A stretch of 64,000 nucleotides of DNA from an uncultured Blautia sp. (GCA_934424575.1 CAKRXU010000001.1:62001-126000); one strand, 5' to 3'. Shown: positions 25,995 through 34,361, numbered from the stretch's first letter. Notes: a model not told the origin generated them from the letters alone. Numbers and translations are program-made.

Positions 25995-26927
25995 ATGAGC
26001 GAAAAAACCGTAGTTGTTGCTCTTGGTCACAAAGCCCTTGGCACAACACTTCCAGAACAGAAACTTGCTACCAGAGAAGCTGCTAAAGCAATTGCAGATC
26101 TTGTAGAAGAAGGCACACGTGTTGTCATCTCCCACAGTAACGGACCACAGGTCGGCATGATCCACACAGCAATGAATGAATTCGGTAAAGCACATCCGGA
26201 TTACACTTTTGCTCCGATGTCTGTCTGCTCTGCCATGAGCCAGGGTTACATCGGATATGACCTCCAGAATGCGATCCGTGCTGAGCTCATCTCCCGCGGT
26301 ATTTACAAACCGGTTGCCACGATCCTGACCCAGGTTGTTATCGATCCATACGATGATGCTTTCGGTGAACCTGAGAAGGTGATCGGTCGTGTCCTCAACG
26401 CAGAGGAAGCGGAGGCAGAGGAAGATAAGGGTAACTTTGTTACCGAGACTGCACCTGGCGAATACCGCCGTATCCTTGCAGCTCCGAAGCCGCAGCGCAT
26501 CGTCGAGATCGAGACAGTACGTGCCCTTACAGATGCCGGTCAGGTCGTGATTGCAGCCGGCGGCGGCGGAATTCCTGTTATGGAACAGGGAATCAACCTC
26601 CATGGTGCAAGTGCCATCATTGAGAAGGATCTTGCAAGCGGGCTTCTTGCAGAGGAGCTGAACGCAGACACTCTTCTGATCCTCACCAGTGTTGAGAAAG
26701 TCAGCCTCAACAAGGATACTGACCATGAAACCTACCTCGGTACACTTTCCGCAGAGGAAGCACAGAAATACATCGATGAGGGTCAGTTTGCTGCAGGCTC
26801 CATGCTTCCTAAGATCGAGGCAGGTCTTTCCTTCCTCAGCAAGGGCGAAAACCGCCGTGCGATCATCACAGACATCGCTCACGCCAAAGACGGCTACAGA
26901 GGAAAAACCGGAACTATCCTCAAATAA
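25995..26927 (+). CDS. arcC: Carbamate kinase
   Basis: Forms ATP from carbamoyl phosphate and ADP (or runs in reverse). Amino-acid kinase fold: VVALGHKALGT at the N-terminus (an A in place of the usual GGNAL), SHSNGPQVGMI (about 50), IAAGGGGIPV (about 194-203) and a late SMLPKIEAGLSFL. 310 residues, standard. Unusually it stands alone, with its own promoter and terminator and no arginine deiminase or ornithine carbamoyltransferase gene beside it, so the carbamoyl phosphate may come from purine/allantoin or another catabolic route encoded elsewhere. Confidence 0.93.
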   Translation: MSEKTVVVALGHKALGTTLPEQKLATREAAKAIADLVEEGTRVVISHSNGPQVGMIHTAMNEFGKAHPDYTFAPMSVCSAMSQGYIGYDLQNAIRAELISRGIYKPVATILTQVVIDPYDDAFGEPEKVIGRVLNAEEAEAEEDKGNFVTETAPGEYRRILAAPKPQRIVEIETVRALTDAGQVVIAAGGGGIPVMEQGINLHGASAIIEKDLASGLLAEELNADTLLILTSVEKVSLNKDTDHETYLGTLSAEEAQKYIDEGQFAAGSMLPKIEAGLSFLSKGENRRAIITDIAHAKDGYRGKTGTILK

Positions 26928-26952
26928 TCACGGTATATCCCCCAACCATATC

Positions 26953-26996
26953 AGAACGCTGCCCTGTGCATCCCGTGCAGGCGGCGTTCTTCTTTT
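26953..26996 (+). terminator. Intrinsic terminator after arcC
   Basis: Hairpin with arms AGAACGC(T)GCC and GGCGGCGTTCT (26953-26990), with TGCA/TGCA pairing inside, followed by TCTTTT. Confidence 0.8.
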
Positions 26997-27013
26997 ATGC
27001 ATCGTATCAGCGT

Positions 27014-27108
27014 GTCATTTGTGTCGTTTAATCTAATCTTTCCACTTAGGCACTATTTCGTTAATATATATAAGAAGTATTTACTAGTTTTTTACACGCA
27101 CAAATGAC
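27014..27108. promoter_or_regulatory. Inverted 10-mer pair flanking the promoter region of the XRE regulator
   Basis: GTCATTTGTG (27014-27023) and its exact reverse complement CACAAATGAC (27099-27108) bracket an A/T-rich stretch with TATATATAA (-10-like). The second copy lies just before the ribosome binding site of the regulator. Symmetry suggests an autoregulatory operator pair. Confidence 0.5.
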
Positions 27109-27124
27109 GATGAGGTGACTTATA

Positions 27125-27448
27125 ATGACAGAATTAAATCCTTTGGATCGTATCCAGGAATTATGTGATGAGCGCAACTGGTCCTACTATCAACTGGCGA
27201 AAGTATCCGGGATCGCGTATTCCACGCTCAGCACAATGATAAACAAACATAATATGCCTTCCCTTCCTACTCTGCAGAAACTCTGCTCCGGGTTCGGCAT
27301 CTCCATTACCGACTTTTTTGATCCAGGAAACAGCAGCAAAGGGCTTACTTCTGACCAGGCACAGTGTCTGAAACTTTTTACTGCACTGAGTCCGGAGGAC
27401 AAAACTCTGGCGATCACCTACATGAAGGGACTGTCAAAAACCTTATAG
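27125..27448 (+). CDS. XRE-family helix-turn-helix regulator
   Basis: Small DNA-binding protein of 107 residues. The HTH is at about 6-60: RIQELCDERNWSYYQLAKVSG (helices 1-2) followed by IAYSTLSTMINKHNMPSLPTL (recognition helix and helix 4), Cro/C1-like. The C-terminal 45 residues form a short helical tail. Strong GAGGTGA ribosome binding site. Single-gene unit between two terminators; its targets are unknown, but a 10-bp inverted repeat bracketing its promoter suggests autoregulation. Confidence 0.88.
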   Translation: MTELNPLDRIQELCDERNWSYYQLAKVSGIAYSTLSTMINKHNMPSLPTLQKLCSGFGISITDFFDPGNSSKGLTSDQAQCLKLFTALSPEDKTLAITYMKGLSKTL

Positions 27449-27471
27449 ACCATTTTTAATCCTGCATTTAG

Positions 27472-27501
27472 GAGCTGTCATGCTATTGGCGGCTCTTTTT
27501 T
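27472..27501 (+). terminator. Intrinsic terminator after the XRE regulator
   Basis: Stem GAGCTGTCA/TGGCGGCTC (two G-T wobbles) with a six-nucleotide loop, followed by a T6 run. Confidence 0.75.
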
Positions 27502-27519
27502 GATTTTCTCCGTCATTTA

Positions 27520-27548
27520 TTGTATTTTTCTGTCATTTCCTATATAAT
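27520..27548 (+). promoter_or_regulatory. Promoter of the eutJ-like gene
   Basis: -35 TTGTAT (27520-27525), 17-nt spacer, -10 TATAAT (27543-27548), about 45 nt before the start codon. Confidence 0.75.
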
Positions 27549-27592
27549 GAATATCAGATTCGATATTTTTTCGTAGAAATGGAGTAGCAAAA

Positions 27593-28432
27593 ATGGAACT
27601 GAAAAACAGAACTTTGTCTAATTTTGCAGAACTGGTGCGGACCGGCGAATGCAAAAATTACCGTGGCAGGCTCAAAGTCGGTGTTGACCTTGGTACTGCC
27701 AATACCGTACTCGCTGTTGTGGACAGCAACAACCGCCCGATTGCCGGAGCTTCTGCTCCTTCCCATGCGATCCGTGACGGTGTGATCGTCAATTATTATG
27801 AGTCCGTTCAGCTTGTCACCAAACTTAAAAATGAGCTTGAAGAAAAACTCGGCACGGAGCTTCTCTACGGTGCCGCAGCAATCCCTCCAGGAGTTTCCGA
27901 GGGCAGTATCAAAAGCATCGGCTATGTCCTCGAAGGAGCCGGTTTTGAAGTAACCAACATCGTAGATGAACCGACTGCTGCTTCTGCCGTACTCAAGATC
28001 ACTGACGGTGCAGTTGTCGATGTCGGCGGCGGCACTACCGGAATCAGCATCCTCAAGGATGGTAAAGTCATTTACACCGACGATGAGGCAACAGGCGGAA
28101 GCCACATGACCATGACCGTCGCAGGTCATTACAAGATTCCTTACGAGGACGCTGAAGTTCTCAAGACAGATCCGGAGAAAGAAGACGAGATCTTCCCAGT
28201 CATCAAGGCTACCATCGAAAAAATGGCAACCATTACAGAAAGATTTCTCCAGGGATATGAGGTCCCTGCTGTTTACGTCGTAGGCGGTTCTGCCAGCTTC
28301 AAAGAATTCACGACCGTATTCGAGAAGAAACTCAAACTTCCGGTCTACCGTCCTGTCCACCCGCTTCTTGTAACACCGCTTGGCATCGCTTACTACTGCG
28401 AGCTGCCGCCGGTAACACCTAAGAAGAAATAA
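27593..28432 (+). CDS. eutJ: EutJ-like actin/Hsp70-fold ATPase (orphan)
   Basis: Predicted ethanolamine-utilisation chaperone EutJ, an Hsp70/actin-fold ATPase. Phosphate loops VGVDLGTANTVLAVVD (about 27-42) and VVDVGGGTTGISIL (about 144-157), the adenosine motif VVGGSASFKEF (about 235) and DEPTAAS (about 127) are all present. 279 residues, matching EutJ. In known systems EutJ is encoded within a eut microcompartment operon; here it is alone between its own promoter and a terminator, with no shell protein or ethanolamine ammonia-lyase gene nearby. It may serve an unlinked compartment or another client. Confidence 0.85.
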   Translation: MELKNRTLSNFAELVRTGECKNYRGRLKVGVDLGTANTVLAVVDSNNRPIAGASAPSHAIRDGVIVNYYESVQLVTKLKNELEEKLGTELLYGAAAIPPGVSEGSIKSIGYVLEGAGFEVTNIVDEPTAASAVLKITDGAVVDVGGGTTGISILKDGKVIYTDDEATGGSHMTMTVAGHYKIPYEDAEVLKTDPEKEDEIFPVIKATIEKMATITERFLQGYEVPAVYVVGGSASFKEFTTVFEKKLKLPVYRPVHPLLVTPLGIAYYCELPPVTPKKK

Positions 28433-28449
28433 ATTTCTCCTTATATACC

Positions 28450-28499
28450 AAAAAGAGTACAGACATGACTTTCACTTTCGTCATATCTGTACTCTTTTT
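28450..28499. terminator. Bidirectional terminator between eutJ and nrdD
   Basis: Convergent genes share a long hairpin: AAAAAGAGTACAGACATGAC pairs with a matching right arm (GTCAT-ATCTGTACTC) and T5 runs on both strands. Confidence 0.88.
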
Positions 28500-28521
28500 G
28501 TATACTTAAAACTCTATCTGC

Positions 28522-30657
28522 TTACATAGATTTACGCTCTGCGATCTCGGCCATCTTCGCTTCATTCAATCGTGTGTCACCATGAACACGGCTGTAGGAA
28601 AGATATCCGTTCATACGGTCGATCTTTGTCAGGTTACGTGAGCCGCATACCGGGCATACGTCCATTTCCAGCTCCTGGTGACCGCAGTCATCGCAGTAAG
28701 CCAGAGAAAGGTTTACACCCTCATAATAGCCCAGGTCCATCGCTCTGCGGATCAGGGTACGGATGGCTTCTTTGTTGTAGCCGATCGGATAACGGACATA
28801 CTGGATCTTACCGCCGTTGCAGAGTTCCCAGAAACGTCCCTCCAGATCCTGTTTTTCAATCGGAGTCACATCCTCGGTAACATGGCAGTGGAAACTGTTG
28901 CTGACATACGGTCTGTCAGAAACACCCTCTACGATTCCATACATCTTGCGGAACTGCTCAACCTGGAGACCACAGAGACTCTCTGCCGGTGTTCCGTAGA
29001 TCGCATAGAGGTATCCATCCTCCTGCTTGAACTGGTTTACTTTGTCATTGATATATTTCAGTACTTCCAGTGCAAACTGTCCATCCTCACGGATAGATTT
29101 GCCATTATAAAGCTCCTGAAGCTCATTCAGAGCTGTGATCCCGAAGGAAGCTGTCATCGGTTTGAGGATCTTGCCGATCTTTTCGTTCGGTTTGAGATGA
29201 CCGCCGTAGAAACCGCCCTCGCAGTAAGCAAGCGGGTTCGTGGAAGCTCTCATCTGTCCCAGGTACTCATAGGTACGGATGTGGAGATTTCGGATCATCT
29301 GCAGGTAAAAATCAAGAACTTCGTAGAAATCTCTGCTCTCTGCTCTCGCTTTCGCCAGGATCATCGGAAGATGAAGGCTGACTGCACCGATATTGAAACG
29401 TCCAACAAATACAGGCTTGTCATTCTCATCTGCCGGATACATGCCGCCTCGCTCATACCATGGACTTAAGAATGCACGGCATCCCATCGGGCTGATAACC
29501 TTGCCATACTGCTTGTACATGCTTGCGATATATCCCTTACCGGTCAGTGAAAGCCAGTCCGGATACATCGTCTTGGATGAGCAGTCAACGCCTTCTTCGA
29601 AGATATCCTCACACGGTTTACCCGGTCCGTGAAGGTTCTCATCATATAGGAATACGATCTTAGGGAAAAGAACTGGCTTCTTATGGCCCTTCTTACCCTG
29701 ACCGCCCTTGTGCACCTGCAGAAGAGAAATATTACACATCTTCTCAAACTGACCTGTGCCAAGTCCGAGTGTTACCGTAACAAACGGATAATCACCACGA
29801 GAAGAACCTACGGTATTCAGCTTGTACTCGATTCCCTGCCATCCCTGGTCAAAATCTCTCCGGACTTTGTCCAGTGCATACTCAATAGCTCTCTCTTCTC
29901 TGCCACTCCAGCTCTCGTCAGAGTATTTCAAAAATTCGCTGACATATTTGTCATAACTCTTCTGAGCGTATGGTCCGAGGATCTTGTCAACCTCCGGTAC
30001 GGTAAACCCACCATACTGCTGTGCTGCTGTACTCAGGATGATATCTCCCATGACATCAAAGGCAGTATCCAGTGTTTTCGGCTCATTGTACCAGACATTT
30101 CCCATCTCAAAACCGCCGCTTAAAACTGCGCCCACATCAAACAGACAGCAGTTCATCGTGTCCAGTCTGGCTGACTGGTCATGGATATAGATGTATCCGT
30201 CCTTGCATGCCTGCAGTTCGTTGCGGTTCATAAAAAATTTCCTGTATAACTCCTTATTCAGTTCGTTAAAGATCAGACTTCTCTTAGTCGCAACCAGAGC
30301 ACTGTCTGTATTTGCATTGCTCTTGTCACCGATATAACGGATCGCCTGGCTCTTGGTATAGACATCATCCATCATGTGGATAAAATCCAGCTTGTAGTTG
30401 CGGTAATCGCGGTAGCTCTTGGCAACTGCCGGATTCACGCGCTCCAGTGCACCCTCTACGATATTGTGCATCTCCTGGATCTCGATCTCGTTCTTTCCGA
30501 GAGAATCTGCATGTTCCTGCGCGAACTGGCAGATAAATTCCTTCTCTTCATCTGAAAATTTATAAAGAATACGTGCGGCTGATTTATTTACCGCCTTGAC
30601 GATCTTCTGCGGATCAAATTCTTCTCTTGTGCCGTCTTTTTTGATTACATAAATCAT
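28522..30657 (-). CDS. nrdD: Anaerobic ribonucleoside-triphosphate reductase NrdD
   Basis: Class III, oxygen-sensitive glycyl-radical enzyme that makes dNTPs. The N-terminal ATP cone (about 1-90, VIKKDGTREEFDPQKI) is followed by the 10-stranded barrel, a zinc site with two Cys pairs (CDDCGHQELEMDVCPVC, about 655-671) and the glycyl-radical loop RMNGYLSYSR near the C-terminus. 711 residues. The activating radical SAM enzyme NrdG, usually adjacent, is absent: the gene downstream is the convergent eutJ. A possible structured RNA and an extended -10 (TGG-TATACT, 30738-30743) lie upstream. Confidence 0.95.
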   Translation of the reverse strand: MIYVIKKDGTREEFDPQKIVKAVNKSAARILYKFSDEEKEFICQFAQEHADSLGKNEIEIQEMHNIVEGALERVNPAVAKSYRDYRNYKLDFIHMMDDVYTKSQAIRYIGDKSNANTDSALVATKRSLIFNELNKELYRKFFMNRNELQACKDGYIYIHDQSARLDTMNCCLFDVGAVLSGGFEMGNVWYNEPKTLDTAFDVMGDIILSTAAQQYGGFTVPEVDKILGPYAQKSYDKYVSEFLKYSDESWSGREERAIEYALDKVRRDFDQGWQGIEYKLNTVGSSRGDYPFVTVTLGLGTGQFEKMCNISLLQVHKGGQGKKGHKKPVLFPKIVFLYDENLHGPGKPCEDIFEEGVDCSSKTMYPDWLSLTGKGYIASMYKQYGKVISPMGCRAFLSPWYERGGMYPADENDKPVFVGRFNIGAVSLHLPMILAKARAESRDFYEVLDFYLQMIRNLHIRTYEYLGQMRASTNPLAYCEGGFYGGHLKPNEKIGKILKPMTASFGITALNELQELYNGKSIREDGQFALEVLKYINDKVNQFKQEDGYLYAIYGTPAESLCGLQVEQFRKMYGIVEGVSDRPYVSNSFHCHVTEDVTPIEKQDLEGRFWELCNGGKIQYVRYPIGYNKEAIRTLIRRAMDLGYYEGVNLSLAYCDDCGHQELEMDVCPVCGSRNLTKIDRMNGYLSYSRVHGDTRLNEAKMAEIAERKSM

Positions 30658-30764
30658 ACCTTTGTCACTCCTGTTTGCTGCATTTATAAGGCTTTTTTGA
30701 TTCTTTCGCCTTCCCCATATCTAGTGTTGCTTATGAGAGTATACCACAACATCATGTAAAATAA

Positions 30765-30901
30765 AAGGGGATATTTCATTTTTTATTGTCTGAAATCTCC
30801 CCTTGTTTTCGTCATATTCTGAACATTTGTTTGCACCGCATAAATTCATCTGCCGATCGTCATTCAATCATCATTTCCGTGGTCAGATCATGCGGACAGT
30901 A
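30765..30901 (-). ncRNA. Candidate structured small RNA or leader upstream of nrdD
   Basis: On the minus strand a promoter (-35 TTGCAT at 30931-30936, 17-nt spacer, -10 TAAAAT at 30908-30913) is followed by about 95 nt in which CCGCAT...ATGCGG and ATCTG...CAGAT arms can pair (30836-30895), then a terminator hairpin with arms AAGGGGAGATTTCA and TGAAATATCCCCTT (30765-30804) and a T-rich tail. nrdD has a separate -10 just beyond. It could be an independent sRNA or a leader attenuator. It matches no riboswitch I recognise. Confidence 0.35.
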
Positions 30902-30944
30902 ACATTTATTTTAGACTCATTTTCAAAATAATGCAAGGTTAAAA

Positions 30945-30973
30945 TTGCAATACATAAAAAATCTTGCTATAAT
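30945..30973 (+). promoter_or_regulatory. Promoter of asnA
   Basis: -35 TTGCAA (30945-30950), 17-nt spacer, -10 TATAAT (30968-30973), about 30 nt before the start codon. It is divergent from the candidate RNA promoter; the two -35 boxes are under 10 nt apart. Confidence 0.75.
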
Positions 30974-31002
30974 GAGCCTAGTAAATTTGAGGAGGAACTA
31001 TT

Positions 31003-32010
31003 ATGGATGAAATTAAAATCCCTGCCGGTTATCATTCAGATCTGAGTCTGCATGATACACAGGTTGCAATTAAAACAGTCAAAGACTTTTTCCAGCAGAC
31101 CCTCGCCCAGAAGCTGAATCTTCTCCGTGTTTCTGCACCGGTTTTTGTATCCCCGTCTTCAGGTCTCAACGATAACCTGAACGGCGTAGAACGTCCTGTA
31201 AGCTTTGACATCAAAGGACAGGAAGAAAATGCTGAGATCGTACACTCCCTTGCCAAATGGAAACGCTACGCACTCAAGAAATATGGCTTCGCTCACGGCG
31301 AAGGACTGTATACTGACATGATCGCGATCCGTCGTGATGAAGATGTCGACAACATCCACTCTGTCTATGTAGACCAGTGGGACTGGGAGAAGATCATCTC
31401 CAAAGAAGAACGTACCATGGAAACTCTGATCAACACCGTTCGCTCCATCTACAGCGTTCTCCGCAAGACAGAGAAATACATGGCTGTCCAGTATGACTAT
31501 ATCGAAGAGATCCTTCCTAAGGAGATTGCTTTCGTTTCCACTCAGGAACTGGTTGACATGTATCCAGATCTGACACCAAAGGAAAGAGAATACAAGATCG
31601 TCAAGGAGAAAGGTGCTGTCTTCCTTATGCAGGTTGGTAAGACCTTATCCAACGGAGAGCGTCACGACGGACGTGCCCCGGACTATGATGACTGGGAACT
31701 GAACGGAGATATCCTTGTATACTATCCGGTTCTCGATATCGCTCTGGAGCTTTCTTCCATGGGTATCCGTGTTGACGAGGATTCTCTTGACTCCCAGCTT
31801 ACAGAAGCAGGCTGTGACGACCGCAGAGAGCTTCCATTCCAGAAAGCGATCCTTAACAAAGAACTGCCATACACCATCGGCGGTGGTATCGGCCAGTCCC
31901 GTATCTGTATGTTCTTCCTCCGCAAAGCTCATATCGGTGAAGTACATGTATCCATCTGGCCGGGATCTGTTCGCAAGGCTGCTGAGGAAGGTGGAGTAAA
32001 TCTGCTGTAA
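31003..32010 (+). CDS. asnA: Aspartate--ammonia ligase (asparagine synthetase A)
   Basis: Ammonia-dependent asparagine synthesis with ATP to AMP. The 335-residue protein resembles class II aminoacyl-tRNA synthetases. Motifs include VSAPVFVSPSSGLNDNLNG (about 43-61), GLYTDMIAIRRDE (about 101-113), YVDQWDWEK and the late GGGIGQSRICMFFLRK. It is monocistronic, with GAGGAGG upstream and a near-ideal promoter. Confidence 0.96.
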   Translation: MDEIKIPAGYHSDLSLHDTQVAIKTVKDFFQQTLAQKLNLLRVSAPVFVSPSSGLNDNLNGVERPVSFDIKGQEENAEIVHSLAKWKRYALKKYGFAHGEGLYTDMIAIRRDEDVDNIHSVYVDQWDWEKIISKEERTMETLINTVRSIYSVLRKTEKYMAVQYDYIEEILPKEIAFVSTQELVDMYPDLTPKEREYKIVKEKGAVFLMQVGKTLSNGERHDGRAPDYDDWELNGDILVYYPVLDIALELSSMGIRVDEDSLDSQLTEAGCDDRRELPFQKAILNKELPYTIGGGIGQSRICMFFLRKAHIGEVHVSIWPGSVRKAAEEGGVNLL

Positions 32011-32069
32011 AACCTTCTTGTTTTTCAGGATTTATAGTGATTTTTCACCAAATTTTAATATTTAAACAA

Positions 32070-32098
32070 TTGACATTCTGTACCCTACATACTATCAT
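32070..32098 (+). promoter_or_regulatory. Promoter of the CBS-domain gene
   Basis: Perfect -35 TTGACA (32070-32075), 17-nt spacer, -10 TATCAT (32093-32098). Confidence 0.7.
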
Positions 32099-32162
32099 AA
32101 CTATAGCATCTGAACTATAAACCAGATACACTGAATGAGTATAGAAAGACAGAGGTACAATT

Positions 32163-32609
32163 GTGAATATTTTGTTTTTTTTAACACCTAAGAGTGACGT
32201 TGCTTATATATTTGAGGACGAAACACTTCGTCAGACCGTCGAGAAGATGGAACACCGCAAATTCTCCTGTATCCCAATCCTTAACAAAGAGGGTAAATAC
32301 ACCGGAACGATCTCCGAGGGAGATCTTCTGTGGGGAATCAAGCGTCTCAATATCAACAGTACAGACCTGAAACAGATGGAGGATGTTTCCATCATGGCGA
32401 TTCCGCGCCGTGCCACTTACAAGCCGGTTCATGCGGACGCAGATATGGAGGATCTTCTGGACCGTGCCATCAATCAGAACTATGTTCCTGTCATAGATGA
32501 TAAGGGTTCCTTTATCGGCATCATCACCCGTAAGGAGATCATCAAGTACTGTTATAAGGAAATGAAAGAATTAAGTGCCCTTCGTGCCCAAATGGAAGAA
32601 TCCGAATAA
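32163..32609 (+). CDS. Two-CBS-domain protein
   Basis: Stand-alone tandem CBS (Bateman) module of 148 residues, normally an adenine-nucleotide sensor. The first CBS (about 8-65) contains LRQTVEKMEHRKFSCIPIL and GTISEGDLLWGI; the second (about 78-135) contains ADMEDLLDRAINQNYVPVI and GIITRKEIIKYC. The start is GTG at 32163 with AGAGG upstream. No effector domain is fused, and the partner is unknown. It has its own promoter and a strong terminator. Confidence 0.88.
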   Translation: MNILFFLTPKSDVAYIFEDETLRQTVEKMEHRKFSCIPILNKEGKYTGTISEGDLLWGIKRLNINSTDLKQMEDVSIMAIPRRATYKPVHADADMEDLLDRAINQNYVPVIDDKGSFIGIITRKEIIKYCYKEMKELSALRAQMEESE

Positions 32610-32631
32610 CAGGATCTTATTCAGCAATCAA

Positions 32632-32684
32632 AAAGAACCGGTTTCCCGTGTGCTTTATCCTGCACCGGGAGCCGGTTCTTTTTT
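32632..32684 (+). terminator. Intrinsic terminator after the CBS gene
   Basis: Hairpin with arms AAAGAACCGG and CCGGTTCTTT plus inner TCCCGTG/CACCGGGA pairing, followed by T6. It lies between convergent genes and may act in both directions. Confidence 0.85.
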
Positions 32685-32704
32685 GTCTTCTTTGATCGTC
32701 CAGA

Positions 32705-34144
32705 TCAGTCCGGGATGACCGGCACTGCATCTTTCGGGATCGGGCATACATATCCATCTTTTGTACGTTTTTCAAACTCTGCTCTTGCTTCATCCAGAAG
32801 TGAAGTATCTTCAAACAGGTCGATTGCGGTCGCTGCGAGGACTTTTCCTGCACACAGGGCTGCTTTATGACCAATCTTTGTGCGGTCGCAGGAAACATTC
32901 TGCCAGCTGTGACCCGGGCAGCCGTTTGGCCATGCCGCAACATGGATCTGTGCCGTCGGGGTCAGCCAGCTTACATCTCCAACATCTGTAGACCCTGCTT
33001 TGAATGCATCCTTCTGATAGAGAGGTGTCAGGAATGCATTCATTGCATGTCCATATTCTTTCTGCATCTTCTCTACCTGTTCTTTCGCTTCCTCGTCGTT
33101 TTCTGCCGCAACACCAGGAACTGCGCTGTGATCGTAGGTTTCTGCGAGTGCATCTGCAAAAGCATTCTCCTCGTCTGTGTACTGCGGAACGCCCAGTTCT
33201 TTGAAGTTTTTATAGAGGACGCGCTCAAGTGCAAAGTTGCTCACAGTATCGGCAAGTCCATCGATAAATTTCTTCTCGTAAGTGGTCTCTGTCATCAGAG
33301 CTGCGCCTTCTGCGATCTTGTCGACACGTTTCTGGAGTTCTACCGCCTCAGCCACATGATTGGAACGTACCATATAGAGAACGCTGGCACGAGGCTGTAC
33401 CACATTCGGACTGCATCCGCCTGCGTCAGTGATTGCATAATGGATCCTTGCCTTATCGCTCATATGCTCTCTCAAAAACTGCACGCCGATGTTCATAAGT
33501 TCTACTGCATCGAGGGCACTTCGTCCCATCTCCGGGGCTCCTGCCGCGTGAGAGGCGATTCCTGTAAACTTGTACTGTGTCTGGATACAGGAATTGGAGG
33601 AACCGGTTGCAACTTCATTGACGTCTTCCGGATGCCAGGTAAGGGCTGCGTCGAGTTTTTTCCAAACACCGTCACGTGCCATAAATGCTTTTGCCGCACC
33701 ACCCTCTTCGCCCGGACAGCCATAAAGGATCACGGTTCCGGAAACGTTGTTTTTCTCAAGATATGCTTTCACTCCGAGAGCTGCCGCAAAAGCTCCTGCT
33801 CCGAGGATGTTGTGACCACATCCATGACCATTGCCGCCGGCGTGGATCTCTTTTCGCTCGGTTGCACCTGCTTCCTGAGAAAGCCCGGAAAGTGCATCAT
33901 ACTCTGCGAGGATTCCGATATACGGACGTCCGTGGCCATAAGATGCCGCAAAAGCCGTCTCGATATTGCTGGTTCCACGCTCCACTTCGAATCCCTCTTT
34001 TTCCAGGGCTTCGCAGTAGGTTTCGGCTGACTTAAATTCCTGGAGGGAAAGCTCTGCAAATTCCCAGATCTTATCTGCGATACCGGTGATCAGAGACTGT
34101 TTTTCTTCAATCGTCTGCAGTGCAGACTGTTTTTCTGCTGTCAT
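32705..34144 (-). CDS. M20-family amidohydrolase (AbgB-like)
   Basis: Zinc peptidase/amidohydrolase resembling the B subunit of p-aminobenzoyl-glutamate hydrolase. Metal-binding motifs GGNGHGCGHNILGAG (about 103-117) and GCPGEEGGAAKAF (about 143-155) are present, and a dimerisation insert (about 190-310) starts with TQYKFTGIASHAAG. The start at 34144 (MTAEKQSAL) has AGAAGG 8 nt upstream; the longer frame to 34195 runs into a repeat element. 479 residues, the family's length. No AbgA or AbgT partner is nearby, so the substrate is open. A copy of the intergenic repeat sits directly upstream. Confidence 0.85.
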   Translation of the reverse strand: MTAEKQSALQTIEEKQSLITGIADKIWEFAELSLQEFKSAETYCEALEKEGFEVERGTSNIETAFAASYGHGRPYIGILAEYDALSGLSQEAGATERKEIHAGGNGHGCGHNILGAGAFAAALGVKAYLEKNNVSGTVILYGCPGEEGGAAKAFMARDGVWKKLDAALTWHPEDVNEVATGSSNSCIQTQYKFTGIASHAAGAPEMGRSALDAVELMNIGVQFLREHMSDKARIHYAITDAGGCSPNVVQPRASVLYMVRSNHVAEAVELQKRVDKIAEGAALMTETTYEKKFIDGLADTVSNFALERVLYKNFKELGVPQYTDEENAFADALAETYDHSAVPGVAAENDEEAKEQVEKMQKEYGHAMNAFLTPLYQKDAFKAGSTDVGDVSWLTPTAQIHVAAWPNGCPGHSWQNVSCDRTKIGHKAALCAGKVLAATAIDLFEDTSLLDEARAEFEKRTKDGYVCPIPKDAVPVIPD

Positions 34145-34174
34145 ATATAATACCTTCTTTCGACATGATTTATC

Positions 34175-34315
34175 GTAACTGTTCAGTCCCCTCACAGTTA
34201 CGAGTCAAAATGCATTCCAAATCACCTTCGGTGATGCATTTTGCCTTGTATGTCTCGGGATTTTGGCAAAAACATGCCAAAACACCTCGCGGAATACTAC
34301 CTACTGAATAGTTAC
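34175..34315. repeat. Intergenic structured repeat, copy 1
   Basis: 141-bp element between the M20 amidohydrolase and the ABC ATPase genes. It has three hairpins in order: GTAACTGT/ACAGTTAC; CAAAATGC/GCATTTTG enclosing ATCACC-TTC-GGTGAT; and TTTTGGCA/TGCCAAAA flanked by CTCGGGA and CTCGCGGAA. The two outer ends also form an imperfect inverted repeat (GTAACTGTTCAGT against ACTGAATAGTTAC). Copies 2 and 3 lie at 45622 and 60693. Confidence 0.85.
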
Positions 34316-34333
34316 TTTTCATCTATTCACGAA

Positions 34334-34361
34334 AAGGCAACCAGAATCTTCCGGTTACCTT
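34334..34361 (-). terminator. Intrinsic terminator after the amino-acid ABC operon
   Basis: Minus strand stem AAGGTAACC/GGTTGCCTT (one G-T) with a 10-nt loop, then TTC. It is about 20 nt past the ATPase stop. Confidence 0.65.

Noticed and set aside
25947..26882. Minus-strand open frame of 311 codons opposite arcC
   Set aside because: Antisense of arcC; no promoter or ribosome binding site on that strand.
30738..30766. NrdR box upstream of nrdD
   Set aside because: No pair of ACAC-type boxes with the expected spacing was found near the -10.
32867..34030. Plus-strand open frame of 387 codons opposite the M20 gene
   Set aside because: Antisense shadow of a well-supported gene with metal-site motifs; the composition is not protein-like.
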